From NCBI GenBank assembly GCA_017506865.1, contig JAFCMP010000106.1:62001-126000 (forward strand): DNA of 64,000 bases, written 5' to 3'. Each line of letters starts with the position of its first letter. Within the stretch, counting starts at the first letter, position 1. The translations under genes were made by a program, and so were the position numbers. Positions 1 through 13,217 of the stretch are shown here, piece after piece. This DNA comes from Tribonema minus (Eukaryota > Sar > Xanthophyceae > Tribonematales > Tribonemataceae). Below the pieces are notes generated by a model. The model did no database searches. It was given only the letters and a program-made list of their open reading frames with translations, and was not told the origin of the DNA.

Positions 1-1708
1 AGCCGAAAGCAAGCAGGAAGTGGAGCAGCGGGCGGGGCACAGGAGTATAATCCGTAAAGTCCTTGCGATTCAAAGCAAACTGCAGTGGAGTCAGAACTAT
101 TGATGTCGCGTCGGCACAAGTAAGGCTATTGAGAGGCGAGGCGCGTTGGCAGCGATCGCGGCACAGCATGCCGGAGGCACGAGGCGCAGGCTGCATGACT
201 GAGCTGCAGCACAATTGGGAAGGGAGCAGAGGATTAAATGCCAGGGAAAGCGACATCAAGGCAAGTCAGTTTATAACCGCAGCCTCCGCTCACGCCTATG
301 GGCGATATCTGCTTGATCCTCATGGCCAGGATAATGATTGCTGCACTTTCATTGAGCGTCGACATGAACTAGATGTTGTGATTATGGCATGCGCAAGGTT
401 GTAGACAGCAGACTCGAGATACGGCTGCTGGTTCGTCAAATACTTTCTGCCATCATAGAAGCACGCCGCTTGCACGGTGACCGCCTGCAGGAAAGGAACG
501 CCAAGCGTAGAGTTACGTCCCTTGACACACATGAGCCATTAGGGGTTCGGACAGGGCCACGCACTATGGATGCCTCACTTTTGAGATGTTTTCTGATATG
601 CCACTGCGGCGACCGGACATCAAGGACAACGAGCAGCAACTGTCATATCTAGCCCTGAGTCATGACCTGGGTGAGGACCTGGGTTAGGCTGCCCTGCTCA
701 AGCCGGCGCAGCATGCAGTGATACATGCCTTCGATGTGCAAAGTGGCATCGCTACACACAATTGCTCAGTGCTCATCGATGTCAGTGCTTAGCAGGATTG
801 CCACCACCTCGTCTCCTCCCCTGACATTGCCCCTTGTAAAAATGCAGTGACTCATCAGACAGCCGGTAAATGTATTGATGAAGTGTCGACCTCATAGTCC
901 ACTATTCACCATGCTGCCTCCGACTTGAATTGTATAAATTTTGTTTGTCAGACCGAAGCTTTAGTACAGAGTTCGGGGGAGTTGAAATCATTTACGCTGG
1001 GAACTGTTGGGTTCCGTTTGTACAATTCGACCACTGCTTCCGATCAGCAAATTATGGAGCGCGCTCGATCTCAGGATGAATGGCGATGCATTCGTGTGGT
1101 TATGCCTGCGCACTTGGGGATAGGTTCAGTGTTAGGGTTAGGACGATGGTGAGCTTACGGCTGAGCACTGTTGCCAACGGCGACGCCGCTCGTATATTCT
1201 TATGTTGGTGTGCGAGGCAGGTAGATATCATACACTGCATACTCTCTGCACCATGCGCACTCATCAGACAGCACTGCTGAGTGAGGTGGATATTATGCAC
1301 TACATACCCTGTATACCTTGTGCACTCATCATACATTACTGCTGAGTACGCGCCAACGGCTGAGCGCTGCTGAAGGCTGCTCATCATCGACATCACGCAG
1401 CGCACGCACCGCACCGCCAACATTGTCGAGCGTGCACACGCGAGGAGCCTCCCTAACGGCAGTGCGGTGCGCACTGAGTTCCGTGCTGTATATTGAAGTT
1501 GCACATGTGTATCTCAGCAGCATCAGAGGATAAGTCCCGTTTCACCTTCAACCCTCTCACCACACCTTACCCTTCATTTTGAGACTCCTGCCTCTAACCA
1601 AACGCTTACCCTGAACCCAACCCTCGCCCTAACCCCCCTCGCCCCCCCTGCTGCTAACCCTTAACTCAACCCTAACCCTATCTTCCCCCTCCCCCCCCCC
1701 GCGCGCAG
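1..1708. other. Upstream region / intron with no gene recognised
   Basis: I see no convincing coding exon here; the short open frames have no family signature. A tandem duplication of about 69 bp lies at 1214-1345 (gaggcaggtagatatcat... and gaggtggatattat..., each ending in gctgag). From about 1590 to 1700 the sequence becomes pyrimidine-rich with degenerate CCCTAA telomere-like units, and leads into a good 3' splice site (CGCAG at 1704-1708). This part is therefore most likely the intron before the exon at 1709. Confidence 0.5.
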
Positions 1709-2734
1709 TACAAGTACCACATCGCTAACCTCTCCACCGTCTACACGGGGCGAAGCCGCCTCGACAACCACACACCCCGCGCAATGGCGCGCCCACCCCC
1801 CTGGGTCCTCGGCCGCGAGCGACGCCTACAGGGTCTCTGTACCACCGTGCAGCGCAACGCGGCGGCGGCGGCAAAGCCCGCATGGAACGACTGCTGCGCG
1901 CTGCCAGAGAGCCGCCTGGGGCTGCGCGAAGTGTACCGCCGCCGGCAGCAGGGCGGCGCTGCCGCGTCGCCAGCAGCGGCAGCAGCGGCGGCGGCGGCGG
2001 CGGTGTCGACAGCGCTCGTGCTGCGGCGGCCGCAAAGCGCGGGCGCCAGGACGCAGCAGCAGCAGCAGCAGCAGCACGCGGGTGGCGGCGCGGCGAGCGG
2101 CGGCAGCGGCGGCGCGGCGTCAACGGCAGCGCGCGCGAGGCCGCAGTCAGCGTCTGTCCGGCGCGGCGGCGGCATGGGCGGGGATGTGTCGACGGCGCAA
2201 TGGCAGCGCAGCGGTAGCGGTGGCGGCACCGGTAGCGGTGGCGGCGGTGGCGGCAGCGGCAGCGGCAGCGGCAGCGGCTGCGATGCTGGCGGTTGTAGTG
2301 GCGGTGGCGGCGATGGAAGGCACAGCGGCAGCGGCAGGGGTGGTGGTGGCGGCGGCGACGAAGGTAGCGGCAACGCCAGTGCTGACGATCTAAAAACTGC
2401 GGCGGGCACTTGTAATGCGGCACCAACCGCGGCGGCGCCAGCTGAAACACCGCAGGCACAGCAGCAGCAGTCGCAACAGCATGGTGACGCTCGCTGTGCC
2501 GGCAATGTAGATGGTGTCAGCGGCAGCAGCGCTGAGGGCGGGGACAGCGCGGCGCTGCTCGCGCAGGCATATCAAATATCCGCAGAGCAGTATGGCGTGT
2601 ATAGAGCATTTACGGAGCTGCTAGCGTCGCTGGACCCGGTGCGTCAGACGCAGCTGCTGGAGGACGCGTACCGAGACGCGCAGGAGTACACGTGTCTGAA
2701 GGATTACACGGGGGTCGTCTTCCCCAGCAAATGA
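1709..2734 (+). CDS. Terminal exon of an unrecognised gene with Ala/Gly-rich low-complexity core
   Basis: The frame is open from a 3' splice site at 1707-1708 to a TGA at 2732-2734, giving 341 codons. It begins YKYHIANLSTVYTG, so the ATG at 1784 is probably internal and the true start lies upstream of the window or in an unseen exon. The first 70 residues and the last 60 (AYQISAEQYGVYRAFTELLA... to GVVFPSK) look like ordinary folded protein. The roughly 190 residues between them are Ala, Gly, Ser and Gln runs built from GCN, GGC and CAG repeats. I do not recognise the family. The C-terminus, with its predicted helices and repeated Gln/Asp/Tyr residues, resembles a helical domain. No second gene overlaps it; the antisense open frames are shadows of the GC-rich repeats. 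Confidence 0.6.
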   Translation, partial: YKYHIANLSTVYTGRSRLDNHTPRAMARPPPWVLGRERRLQGLCTTVQRNAAAAAKPAWNDCCALPESRLGLREVYRRRQQGGAAASPAAAAAAAAAAVSTALVLRRPQSAGARTQQQQQQQHAGGGAASGGSGGAASTAARARPQSASVRRGGGMGGDVSTAQWQRSGSGGGTGSGGGGGGSGSGSGSGCDAGGCSGGGGDGRHSGSGRGGGGGGDEGSGNASADDLKTAAGTCNAAPTAAAPAETPQAQQQQSQQHGDARCAGNVDGVSGSSAEGGDSAALLAQAYQISAEQYGVYRAFTELLASLDPVRQTQLLEDAYRDAQEYTCLKDYTGVVFPSK

Positions 2735-3555
2735 CAATGGCGTGTAGGTACACTTTATGAAAGTCCACTTTGGGGCTGCCGAAATGCCCAGACAGTAGAT
2801 GCCCAGCTTGCTACCAGAGTCTTCACTGCCATGTGTCTTGTGATAACTTGAAAGTGTCTCATTGCGCATTGGCGTGTAGGTACTAGTAGCGGTGCACATA
2901 AATGACCTTTGTATGCTTCGTGAAATGTCGCCATCGCCCCCAGTAAATGAATGGCGTGTGGGTACTAGTGGCAGTGCACATATATGCGTGTGGTGTGTTG
3001 TTGCATGAATTTGTGCTGTGTATACCGCATGACATTTCCCGCCATTGCGTGAAATGCCGCCATTTGTGCCTGTGCACTGAAGCAGTGCTCAGCACACCTT
3101 CGAGAAGTTCAAAGTAGTTGTGGCGTACGCCGCACCTCGACTCCCTGGCATTGGCCTGTCGGCAATCTGCAGCTTGTTCCCGGAGGTTGAGCAGTCAATT
3201 CCTCCCACCAAATAGCAGCATGACCTTTCAACTAAGCCTGATTTGCAACTTTGATGAGTAAACCTTAGCCCAAACCCCAATTAGGGCAACTTTAGGGGCC
3301 CTTCTCCAACCCTTCAACGAAATGTAACCGTTTTCGCACTGTGGTGCCCTCAGTACTTGGAGACCCGCGACAACTGCTGAGGAGCTACGAGCTTCTCGCG
3401 GGTTGGCTCTGAAACAGCAGAGGGAGCTTCTGTCAGCCGCAGCGCGGCACGTAATGGCAGGCTAGGCGATCTGCTGCAAAGAGTTTGACGCGGATGCTGT
3501 TGCAGCCTGAAGCGTGAGCGAAGTACAAGAGCAGATTAGCTCAGCGAGCAGGAGC
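2735..3555. other. Intergenic region with a short degenerate direct repeat
   Basis: No exon seen. A degenerate unit beginning GGCGTGTAGGTA recurs near 2740, 2871 and 2952; the second and third copies continue into tactagt(a)g.ggtgcacat. These lie directly after the stop codon of the preceding gene, so they may be in its 3' UTR. An in-frame TGA just before 3514 closes the next gene's frame upstream of its first ATG. Confidence 0.45.
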
Positions 3556-5856
<2,301 letters not shown>

Positions 5857-6940
5857 GTGAGCGTTGTTACTGAGCTTTGTTACTTTTTTTTATGTTGCTT
5901 TTGGTGGAATGACGAAGCGAGTACGTGCGTGTAGGAGCCTCTTGTTGGGCGCACATGTTGGAGCCCATTCAAGTAGATGTGGTACTTTTTGAATTGTGTT
6001 CTGTGCAGAGGTGTCCGAGCTCTTGCGCCTGTGGCATCTGACGAAATGGTGCAAGAGGAGATGTGATCCATCGGGCGCCTACATGTCCACTGCATGATGG
6101 TGTGATCATTCAGGCCAAACTTGGGTCTTAAGTGGCATAGAAGTGCCACAAAGACCGTGTGCCGAGCTGGCCAGAGATTGTGTGCGCAACTGCATTACTA
6201 TGCAAGCGGGTTGAGCGCTGACTCAATCACATTCTGAGCACTGCAGCTCGTACTTTAGCTTGAAGCTAGGTAGGGTCACGTACACGTGTACATGTGGGTC
6301 AGGATTATGTTGGGCAGACAACGACGTGGCAGCACTGGCAATTGCTAGACTCCTCACATGCTTGCAATGTGAGCAAGCTGTAGGATTAGCGATAGGATTC
6401 GATTGGGGATTACATATGCGAAAGCATGTGGGCAGCGTGCACTATTCATGCGGCGGGTTTTGCACGCTTTCCAACGTATCTCTGCATTGCAGCAGCGGGT
6501 TGACTCAATGTATGATTTTTGTAAAAGTTGGACAGTGTGTGCCTGCTGTGCAAGTGGGTCAAATCACATGTGGCGCTGGCAATGAGCACGCGCGTCATGC
6601 ATATGCGCAGAAAGGTGTCGGGGCGTGCAAACAATCGTTTCATGCTGCTGGCCCGTATGAGGCCAGCCGGCTTACCACGCTTCATGAACCAGGCAGCCTG
6701 CATGAAAGCATTGCAGACTTTAATACTTTGACGCCACACATGCGCAATGCTGATACTCTTCTGCCGGTACTTTTACACCTGCATGGCATGATACCTACTT
6801 GCCTTCACTCCCTGATACCTGCAACACCCGCACTTCACCTGAAATTACATGAGCTGTTAAACCTTACGCCCTGATTCCTGCGTGCACACACCTCTGACTA
6901 CCTACACCACTCCCCCCCTTTCCCCCTTGCTCCCCCACAG

Positions 6941-7048
6941 CTGAGGGCCGCCCCGTGGCCATAGACACCTACACCGGCCAACCCCTTTTCCAACCCGTCA
7001 TCAACCCACGAAGCGACCGCATGGCGGACGCCGCTATCACGCGACGCT

Positions 7049-7080
<32 letters not shown>

Positions 7081-7283
7081 GTCGCCTGCCCTGAGTGCTG
7101 CAGCTGCCGCGACTGCGGGGAGGGAGGGGAAGGGGGGGCGGGGGAGGGGGGGCTGCTGAGCACTGGTGACGCGGCGGCGGCGCGGCTGTTCAACGACCAC
7201 GTGCTGCGGCAGTTCCGCACGCAGGCGCGTGAGGCGCTGGTGCGGCGCGCCGCGCACGTGGACGCCGAACGTGCAAAGCTCAG
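6941..7283 (+). CDS. Exon of F-x-P motif protein (LFQPVIN motif)
   Basis: 3' splice site CCCCCACAG at 6932-6940; donor CTCAG|GTGCGT at 7284. Reading frame: EGRPVAIDTYTGQPLFQPVI, then NPRSD, a polyalanine run, a Cys-rich patch (CPECCSCRDCG) and a charged helix ending RAAHVDAERAKL. The final partial codon AG joins C at 8092 to give Ser, so phase 2 is conserved across the 808-bp intron. The phrase TGQPLFQPVIN is typical of eukaryotic axonemal or cytoskeletal proteins that carry repeated F-x-P-x-[ILT]-N elements. That assignment is by motif only. Confidence 0.65.
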
Positions 7284-7670
7284 GTGCGTCACCAGTTGAA
7301 CCTGAAGTCGGTGAGTTGTGTTTCATGTGCGGCGCGCCGCGCACACGGACGCCGAACGTGCGAAACTCAGGTGCGTCACCGGTTGAAGCTAAAATTGATG
7401 TTTTCACCAGTTGAAGCTGAAGTTGTGAAATGTGTTACTATGGTGCGGCGCCGCGCCCGTGGACGCCGTGCGTGCGAAGCTCAGATGCGTCACCAGCTGA
7501 AGCTGAAGTTGGTAAAACGTGTTTACACATGTGTGCGGCGCGCCGCGCACATGGACGCTGCCAGAGCCAAGCTGATGTGCGTCACCCATTGAATTTGCAT
7601 TAAGTGTGTTTAACTGCCACTTGGACGCCGCCAGAGTAAAACCGAAGTGCATCAGCGGGCGAATCTAATT
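7240..7670 (+). repeat. Tandem copies of exon 3' end plus 5' splice site, extending into the intron
   Basis: The last ~45 nt of the exon (from GTGCGGCGCGCCGCGCAC at 7240) with its donor and ~40 nt of intron recur with starts near 7327, 7443, 7533 and, partially, 7615. Period is 87-116 bp. Copies become progressively more diverged downstream. The first intronic copy keeps a CTCAG|GTGCGTCACC donor at about 7370. Confidence 0.8.
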
Positions 7671-8091
7671 GAATGTGTCACATGTATGCGCCAGAGCCAG
7701 ACTGAGGTCACTGTCTTTGTGCTGGCGCAAAATGCTGGTGATCCAAGTGCAACATTGATGATCCTAGTGTGCCGCATTATATACATACATGCATAGTATT
7801 GCATACCATACCCAGCACGCTTGTTTGCTGAAGGTTCTTTCATCGTTCATGGAATGAGCGGCAGCAAATGAGGACGCAGCTGACGTTCGCACTGATGTGT
7901 GGCGCTTTGCGCCCTTTACTTTTTGTTCTTGGCCATCGCATCCTCAGACACCTTGAACTCACACAGCATTGCATGTGATCACACCTGACAGCCAATACAA
8001 GCCTAACCCTAACCTTAAACCTACCCCTTCGCTACCCTGACTCTGACCCCAACCCTGACCCCATCATTTGCGCGTGCGCTCCCCACGACAG

Positions 8092-9084
8092 CCGCGGCAG
8101 CCGGCGCATCCTGGCGCGCAAGCTCAAGCGCGCCGCCGCCGCCGCCTTCAGAGCCGCAGACCCCAGCCGCCGCGGCTTCATCGATATGGCAGGACTAGAC
8201 CAAGTGCTGGTCGCAACGCACGTGTTGCACGGGACCATGCCGCCACACGCCCGTGGAGCGCTGCTGCAGCTGGCGTGGAATGTTCTCGCGGAGAATGTTC
8301 CTGTGCGGCACTGCGGCGGCGGCGGCGCTGGCGACAGTGACTGCTGTGGCAACGCCGGGGGCAGTTGCAGTGGCGGCCCGAGCGGCGGTGACTGCGGCAG
8401 CGACCAGTTGAGCGCTGATGAGGGTGGCAGCAGCGCTCAGGGCGTGCGGTCGGCGCCGCTTACGAACCTGCTCATGCACGCCGTGTACGGCAACCCTGAG
8501 GAGGCAGGTCACGAAGTGAGCAGTTCGGCGGGGTCACCGCTGAGGCAACATTACACCACCGCTGCTGCTGCTGCTGGCGGCGGCGGCGGCCACCTGTACG
8601 ATGACGATGGCAGCGCAACGAGCACTATTGGCGGTGCGGATCCATATGTGAGCACGAATGAGCAGCGGCAGCGGCAGCAGCACCGCGACCTCTACCGCGA
8701 GATTCAGCACTGGCACGCTCTGCACTCGCGCGGCGCTGCCAGACCGACCACCGCTGCCGCCGCCGCCGCTGCTACCGCCGTTGGCGGTGGAGGCGCTGCC
8801 GCCACTGGCACCCCAGAAGCAGTTGCCGCTGCTGCTGCTGCTGACCCCGCTACCGCCAGTAGGACGCTAGCGGCACAGGGTATGGTGGCGGGCACAGAAA
8901 CGGCAGCAGCAGTGGCGGCGGCGGCGGCAGCAAAGGCAGCGGCACGAGCGGTGGTGCGGCAGAAGGACGTGGAGGCTGCGTGGCGGCAGCAGCGCGCACG
9001 GCAGGAGGAGATGCAGCGGCGCCTGGAGGCAGCGCGCAAGGCTAAGGAGGACGCGGAGCTGGCTCAGCTCACCTTCAAGCCCAA
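8092..9084 (+). CDS. Exon of F-x-P motif protein (possible EF-hand-like and coiled-coil segments, LTFKPK)
   Basis: Acceptor CACGACAG at 8084-8091; donor CCCAA|GTGAGT at 9085. The frame starts SRGSRRILARKLKRAAAAAF, then RAADPSRRGFIDMAGLDQVL, which looks like an EF-hand-type helix-loop-helix, although the loop lacks the usual acidic ligands. A Gly/Ala-rich linker follows, and then a basic, charged coiled coil (VVRQKDVEAAWRQQRARQEE...). The exon ends AELAQLTFKPK. The partial codon AA plus G from 9364 completes Lys, giving the contiguous motif LTFKPKTN across the splice; this confirms the junction. Reading on without splicing meets a TGA immediately. A role in a cilium or cytoskeleton is inference. 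Confidence 0.7.
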
Positions 9085-9363
9085 GTGAGTTTCCGGCACG
9101 CGGACGGTGATGACAATAATGGTTTTGATGTGCTGGGGCTCAGGCTAGGGCTGAGGTTTAATACTAGGGCGAGGTTGGGCGCAGGGATGTTTGCGCCTCT
9201 TAAAATTTTAAAAAGTTGAATTGCTTTTTGGTTGCACCTCAAACCTACCCCTGGCCCTGACCTACATAATCTCAAACCCTATTTAGGTACTTCGTACTAT
9301 TTCCACTTTGCACCTTATCCCCATCCTTAACCCTCGCCCAACCCATCACGCACTGCACTGCAG

Positions 9364-9891
9364 GACCAACACCAACTCGGCGGCGCTGGTCGCGCGCCGC
9401 GCCAGCCGCACTGGCGCCAATGCCGCGCAGGCCAAGCGCATCGCGGCGCTCCTTTCCGAGCAGCTCGGCAGCAGCAGCGCCGCAGCAGCGGCGCGCATGC
9501 ACAAGAGCACCGCCGACCTCGAATTCGAGCGCTGCACCTTCCGCCCGGCGCTGCCCGGCAGGAGCGTGGAGCTCTCTGCGGCGCGCGCTGCGGCGGCGGC
9601 GCGCGGCAGCAGCGGCGGCGGCGGCGGCGGCGGCACGCCGGCGGAAGCGACGGCAGCACGGCGCAACACTTGGTGCGCTACTGTTGATAGGGCGCGCGCG
9701 GGGCGCGTGAGGCGGCTGCAGGAGTACCAGGCGGCGCGCGATCTTGATCTGCGGCCTGGGCCGCTGCCGCAGGGCATGGCGGAGGCGTTTCTCAGCGAGG
9801 GGCTGGCGCTGCCGGGGGAGGGGGTCGGGCAGGGGGCACCTGTGGCGGACTCGACGGCGTGGGTGCCGTTCAAGATGGCGCTGGATGAGAG
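9364..9891 (+). CDS. Exon of F-x-P motif protein (FERCTFRPAL)
   Basis: The acceptor is CTGCAG at 9358-9363, the donor GAGAG|GTGAGG at 9892, phase 2 at both ends. It encodes TNTNSAALVARRASRTGANA, a helical Arg/Ala-rich stretch, the second F-x-P motif (LEFERCTFRPALPGRS), a Gly-rich linker and a charged C-terminal segment ending VPFKMALDE(R). AG at the end plus G at 10836 restores Arg. Without splicing a TGA follows at once. Confidence 0.7.
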
Positions 9892-10315
9892 GTGAGGCAG
9901 TGCTCAGGGGATGGACTAGAGTTGAAGTTGCAAGTAGGGTTAGGGGGCGGTGGCGGACAGTGGGCGCCGTTCAAGATGGCGCTGGATGAGAGGTGAGGGT
10001 TTTAGGAGATGACTTAGGGTTGAAGTTGGGTGAGCTAGGGCTAGAGTAATGGGTAGGGTTAGGAGGGGGGGCGCCGCTGTCGGGCGAACACCGGAGCACA
10101 GATGGCGCTGGACGAAAGGTCATGCAGTGCTCAGGAGATGGACTAGGGTTGAAGTTTCAAGTAGGGTTACACGCCAGTTGCGGACTCAACGGGAGTGGGG
10201 GCTGTTCAGGATGGCACTGGATGAGAGGTGAGGCAGTGCTCAGGCAATAGGGTTGCAGTTGCGTGAATATGGGGCTAGGGCTAGGGCGCTGGGTGAGAGG
10301 TGAGGCAGTGCTCTA
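9859..10315 (+). repeat. Second tandem array of exon 3' end plus 5' splice site, in the next intron
   Basis: The exon end (GTTCAAGATGGCGCTGGATG) with its GTGAGG donor and downstream intron sequence (GGCAGTGCTCAGG... GGGTTGAAGTT) is repeated with copies starting near 9960, 10094, 10194 and 10289, spacing about 95-134 bp. Copies at about 9960, 10194 and 10289 keep GAGAGGTGAG, so intact donor sites are multiplied. Telomere-like TAGGGTTAGGG units lie between copies. Confidence 0.85.
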
Positions 10316-10835
10316 GAGATGAAAGGCATGCTCTCAGCCGGCCACCGTGCGAAGGCGACCTGGACCAACAATCAACTGCAGGGGTACACACACATGACTC
10401 ACTGCTGTGGCGGGTCTGCAACCATGTTCACGGAGAACAGGGTGCTATTCCAAGGGGCTCCAGTAACCGCACATGGATGCAGCAGCGCCGCCGCGCCACC
10501 ACTGCCTGTAGACCATGGAGCCTGATGCAAAGTTGGCTAACCGTAACCCTCACCCTAACCTCACATACCCTAATCCTAACCGCGAGCGCCCTGCCACATG
10601 AGTTCCTGAGCATTGTGGCAGCGTGCAAACGGCAAAGTAGCACAACAGTACAAGTACGCGAAATCCCTCAATTCTGAGCCTAACCCCCCACCTCCTCTGG
10701 AGGGCCCAGCCATGAGGTGGTGTCGCCCCCTAACCTTAATCCCAGCCCTAGCCCTGACCCTAGCCCTAGCCTGCAATTTAACCTCAACGTTGAAGCACTC
10801 GCCCTTAATCATTACCCTGAATTTGCGTTGCGCAG

Positions 10836-11358
10836 GGTGGAGCGGCGCCGCGTCGCGCAGGCGCACAGAGCCGCGCAGCAGGACGCGCACGCGGCGGCGG
10901 AGGCGGCGCAGCGCGCGCGCCGCAGGGCCGCGCTCGCACACGCGCGCCGCCGCGCCGCTGCGCAGTCTTCCCTCGAAGCCCAAGTGGCGGCGCGCGGCGG
11001 AGCGCTGCCGTCGCTGGTGGTGGAGATCAGGACGCGCAGGGGGGGGGGAATAGGGGGGGAAGGGGGGGGGGCGGACTCGGAGCCCCCCGAGCAGGGGCGC
11101 GCGTACGTGCCGCTGTGGGCGGATTCTAGCGCGCTAACGACGGCGGCGGGTCTTGCGCGGGAACACAGACTGGATGATGAGACGACGCTGGCACTCGCGC
11201 ATACGCTGCACCAGGAGCTGCAGGCGGCGCTGCATCAGCAGCAGGAGCGCAGCGGCGGTGGTGGCGTTAGCGGTGGTGGTGGTGATTTCAGCGGCAACGG
11301 CGGCGGCGGCGGCGGGGCTGAGGTGCCCACGGTGGTGCTGAGGATGGCGCTGCCTTAG
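10836..11358 (+). CDS. Terminal exon of F-x-P motif protein
   Basis: The acceptor is TGCGCAG at 10829-10835; the stop is TAG at 11356-11358. It encodes VERRRVAQAHRAAQQDAHAA and a further Arg/Ala-rich predicted helix, then SLVVEIRTRRGG, a Gly-rich insert, a more ordinary domain (YVPLWADSSALTTAAGLARE, LDDETTLALAHTLHQELQAA), a Gly/Ser run and the terminus VPTVVLRMALP. The preceding intron (9892-10835) ends in CCCTAA-type repeats that supply the pyrimidine tract. This appears to be the 3' end of the gene that begins at or before 6941. Confidence 0.65.
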
Positions 11359-12832
11359 CCGTATGTGTACATAGAGCATACTTCAAGTACTTGAAGTGGT
11401 GTGCATTGAGGTGCGACTGGTCATGGCCAGTACAGCGCGTGCCGTGCACTGGAAGGTTACGTGCGGCCGCACAAATCATCACAGCGCCAGACCGAATTAT
11501 GTGCGTCTATTGTTTACTGGAGCAATGGTGGGACTGTTGCATGCAATATATTTGGAATCCCGTTTCCCTTCCATTTTCTTCTTCCTAAACCTTTACTTTC
11601 GCGAGTACTTGTGAGCGTGCACAGCAACTGTGCATGGATTATTCCCTCTCGGTTAACTTGCGCGCTGCTGTGTTTGCTGCCTTGCAAAGGCACACAGACA
11701 CATATAGATGCTGGTTGCAAGTCCATGGACATTCACCATCTGGGCTTTTTTGTCCTGAGCGAGCATTAAAACAAGTACAATGTGCTCTTATCGCGCCCAA
11801 GGCCATAGTATTTCCTCATTAAAGCTGAATGAATGCAACACTTCGAAGTATTATATTGCCTATATGTATATAATACATACAGGTGGACACTCTGGACAGT
11901 TGAATACGCACGGCTTCTGTCTGTGGTATGTGAACTGCTGCACAGTTGCCACTTCAAGTTGGTCAGGTCCTGGAGAGTTCGAGCCTGAAGCCTGAAGTTA
12001 GAGCTGCGTGATGCAGTGGTGACGCAGTGGCAATACTAGTATTTGCACATGTCAATATTGAAACAAAATCCTGACCTGAAATGAAAGTTGAAAGGGTTGG
12101 TTCTTTGGATCAGCCAGACCTCTCTCACTTAATTAAAGGGCACGCTATGATAAATGTCAACCACAACTCATACATACATGCCAACCTCGGCTCTACAGCG
12201 TCCGCATATTTCGGGGTGCAAATGCTGTGAGCGTCCCTGATGCAGGAACATGCAGAGTTGATGCATTGGCCCGCGGGCATGGCATTGCAGCTGGGTTGTG
12301 TTGCAAGCTGGATACCGCCGAAGCTGTTGCAGTCTGGCGCAGCTTCAGCTTCTGCACACATGTGCAGTTCGACTGCTTTTACGCGTCAAACTTATTTCTT
12401 GAAGCCTTCATGAGAACTTCAGATGCATACATGTACTGTTGCAGTAGTAGGACGCAGCATGATGCCAAGTATAACAGTGTTTCTTGTCAAGCACTTGCTT
12501 GAGTTTACGATTCAGATCACCGCAGTCTGAGAGCCCATTGGCCAGCATCGAACCACCCCACCATTGTCTGTCTGAGAGTTTGTTGCAGCTGCTGCAGACA
12601 AGGCGATGTGATATGGTTAGGTTGCGATGTCAATATTGCAACTTATTTTCATCCTGGTGACACTTGACTTTCTCTTGCACCCAAATCAAACTTTTGTTTC
12701 AGTTAGTGAAAATCGAACAGTGATCCTTGAAGATCCTTCAAGATTCTTGGCGAAGCTATTGTAGCGAGAAGGAATGGTGGTACGGCAATCACTACCTGGC
12801 CGTCCGTGTTGTTGTGAGACTGCTCGGGAGCG
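11359..12832. other. Intergenic region, no gene recognised
   Basis: AT-richer than the flanking exons. The short open frames on both strands have no recognisable motif. It must contain the 3' UTR of the F-x-P gene and the promoter of the gene starting at 12833, but I cannot point to specific sites. Confidence 0.4.
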
Positions 12833-13028
12833 ATGGCTTGGACGGCGCTTTTCATGGCTGTGCTCGCTGGTGCGGACCGCCTAGCGCATGCAGCTGTTTG
12901 CGGCAACGTCGGACCGAAGCTTGTCCGTGTTAGCGGAGAGTATTCGAAGACACCCAACAGTGGGCTGGAGTCAGCCGCTTACGACAAGGACTCCGAGCTA
13001 TGGTTCGCTACGACAAACGGCAACAACG
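12833..13028 (+). CDS. Exon 1 of choice-of-anchor I protein (signal peptide)
   Basis: ATG at 12833 opens MAWTALFMAVLAGADRLAHA, a plausible secretory signal peptide, followed by AVCGNVGPKLVRVSGEYSKT and GLESAAYDKDSELWFATTNG. The last phrase matches the first blade of choice-of-anchor I proteins (roughly AEI.AYD..S..LF..NG). The best phase solution uses a GC donor (AACG|GCAAGT, intron from 13029), giving phase 1 to match AG at 13120. A GT donor three bases downstream (GGCAA|GTCATG) with acceptor at 13123 is the alternative. The seven exons from here to 21679 make one extracellular or periplasm-like beta-propeller protein. Confidence 0.7.
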
Positions 13029-13119
13029 GCAAGTCATGCAGCCTGTAATAATAATAGCCACCGCATGCAAAGAGTAACTGTGAACAGTTATTTTCCGTGA
13101 TGTGCTCTTGCAAACGCAG

Positions 13120-13217
13120 AGAGTGGAGTGAAACGAGGATTGAGCGCGTCTATCAGCACAGATCCAGTAACAGATCTCAACAACTTTACTGTACCATACA
13201 AGCTGGTCCCACTCTGG
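13120..13217 (+). CDS. Probable exon 2 of choice-of-anchor I protein
   Basis: The acceptor is AAACGCAG at 13112-13119. The frame GVKRGLSASISTDPVTDLNN, then FTVPYKLVPLW, lies between the expected blade 1 and the VPFLEVWNF segment. The suggested donor TGG|GTATTT at 13218 is phase 0, which does not fit phase 1 at 16207. Either another donor is used or a small exon in the 3-kb gap has been missed. Confidence is moderate for the exon and low for its 3' edge. Confidence 0.45.

Noticed and set aside
1725-2505. Long antisense open frames over the 1709-2734 exon (Arg/Pro- and Cys/Pro-rich)
   Set aside because: They are complements of GCN/GGC/CAG codon runs, with no splice context or motif; GC-rich repeats keep all frames open.
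6260-6874. 204-codon frame between the putative first exon and 6941 as an exon of the F-x-P gene
   Set aside because: Composition is intron-like, with no F-x-P motif and no acceptor/donor pair fitting the phases of both neighbours.
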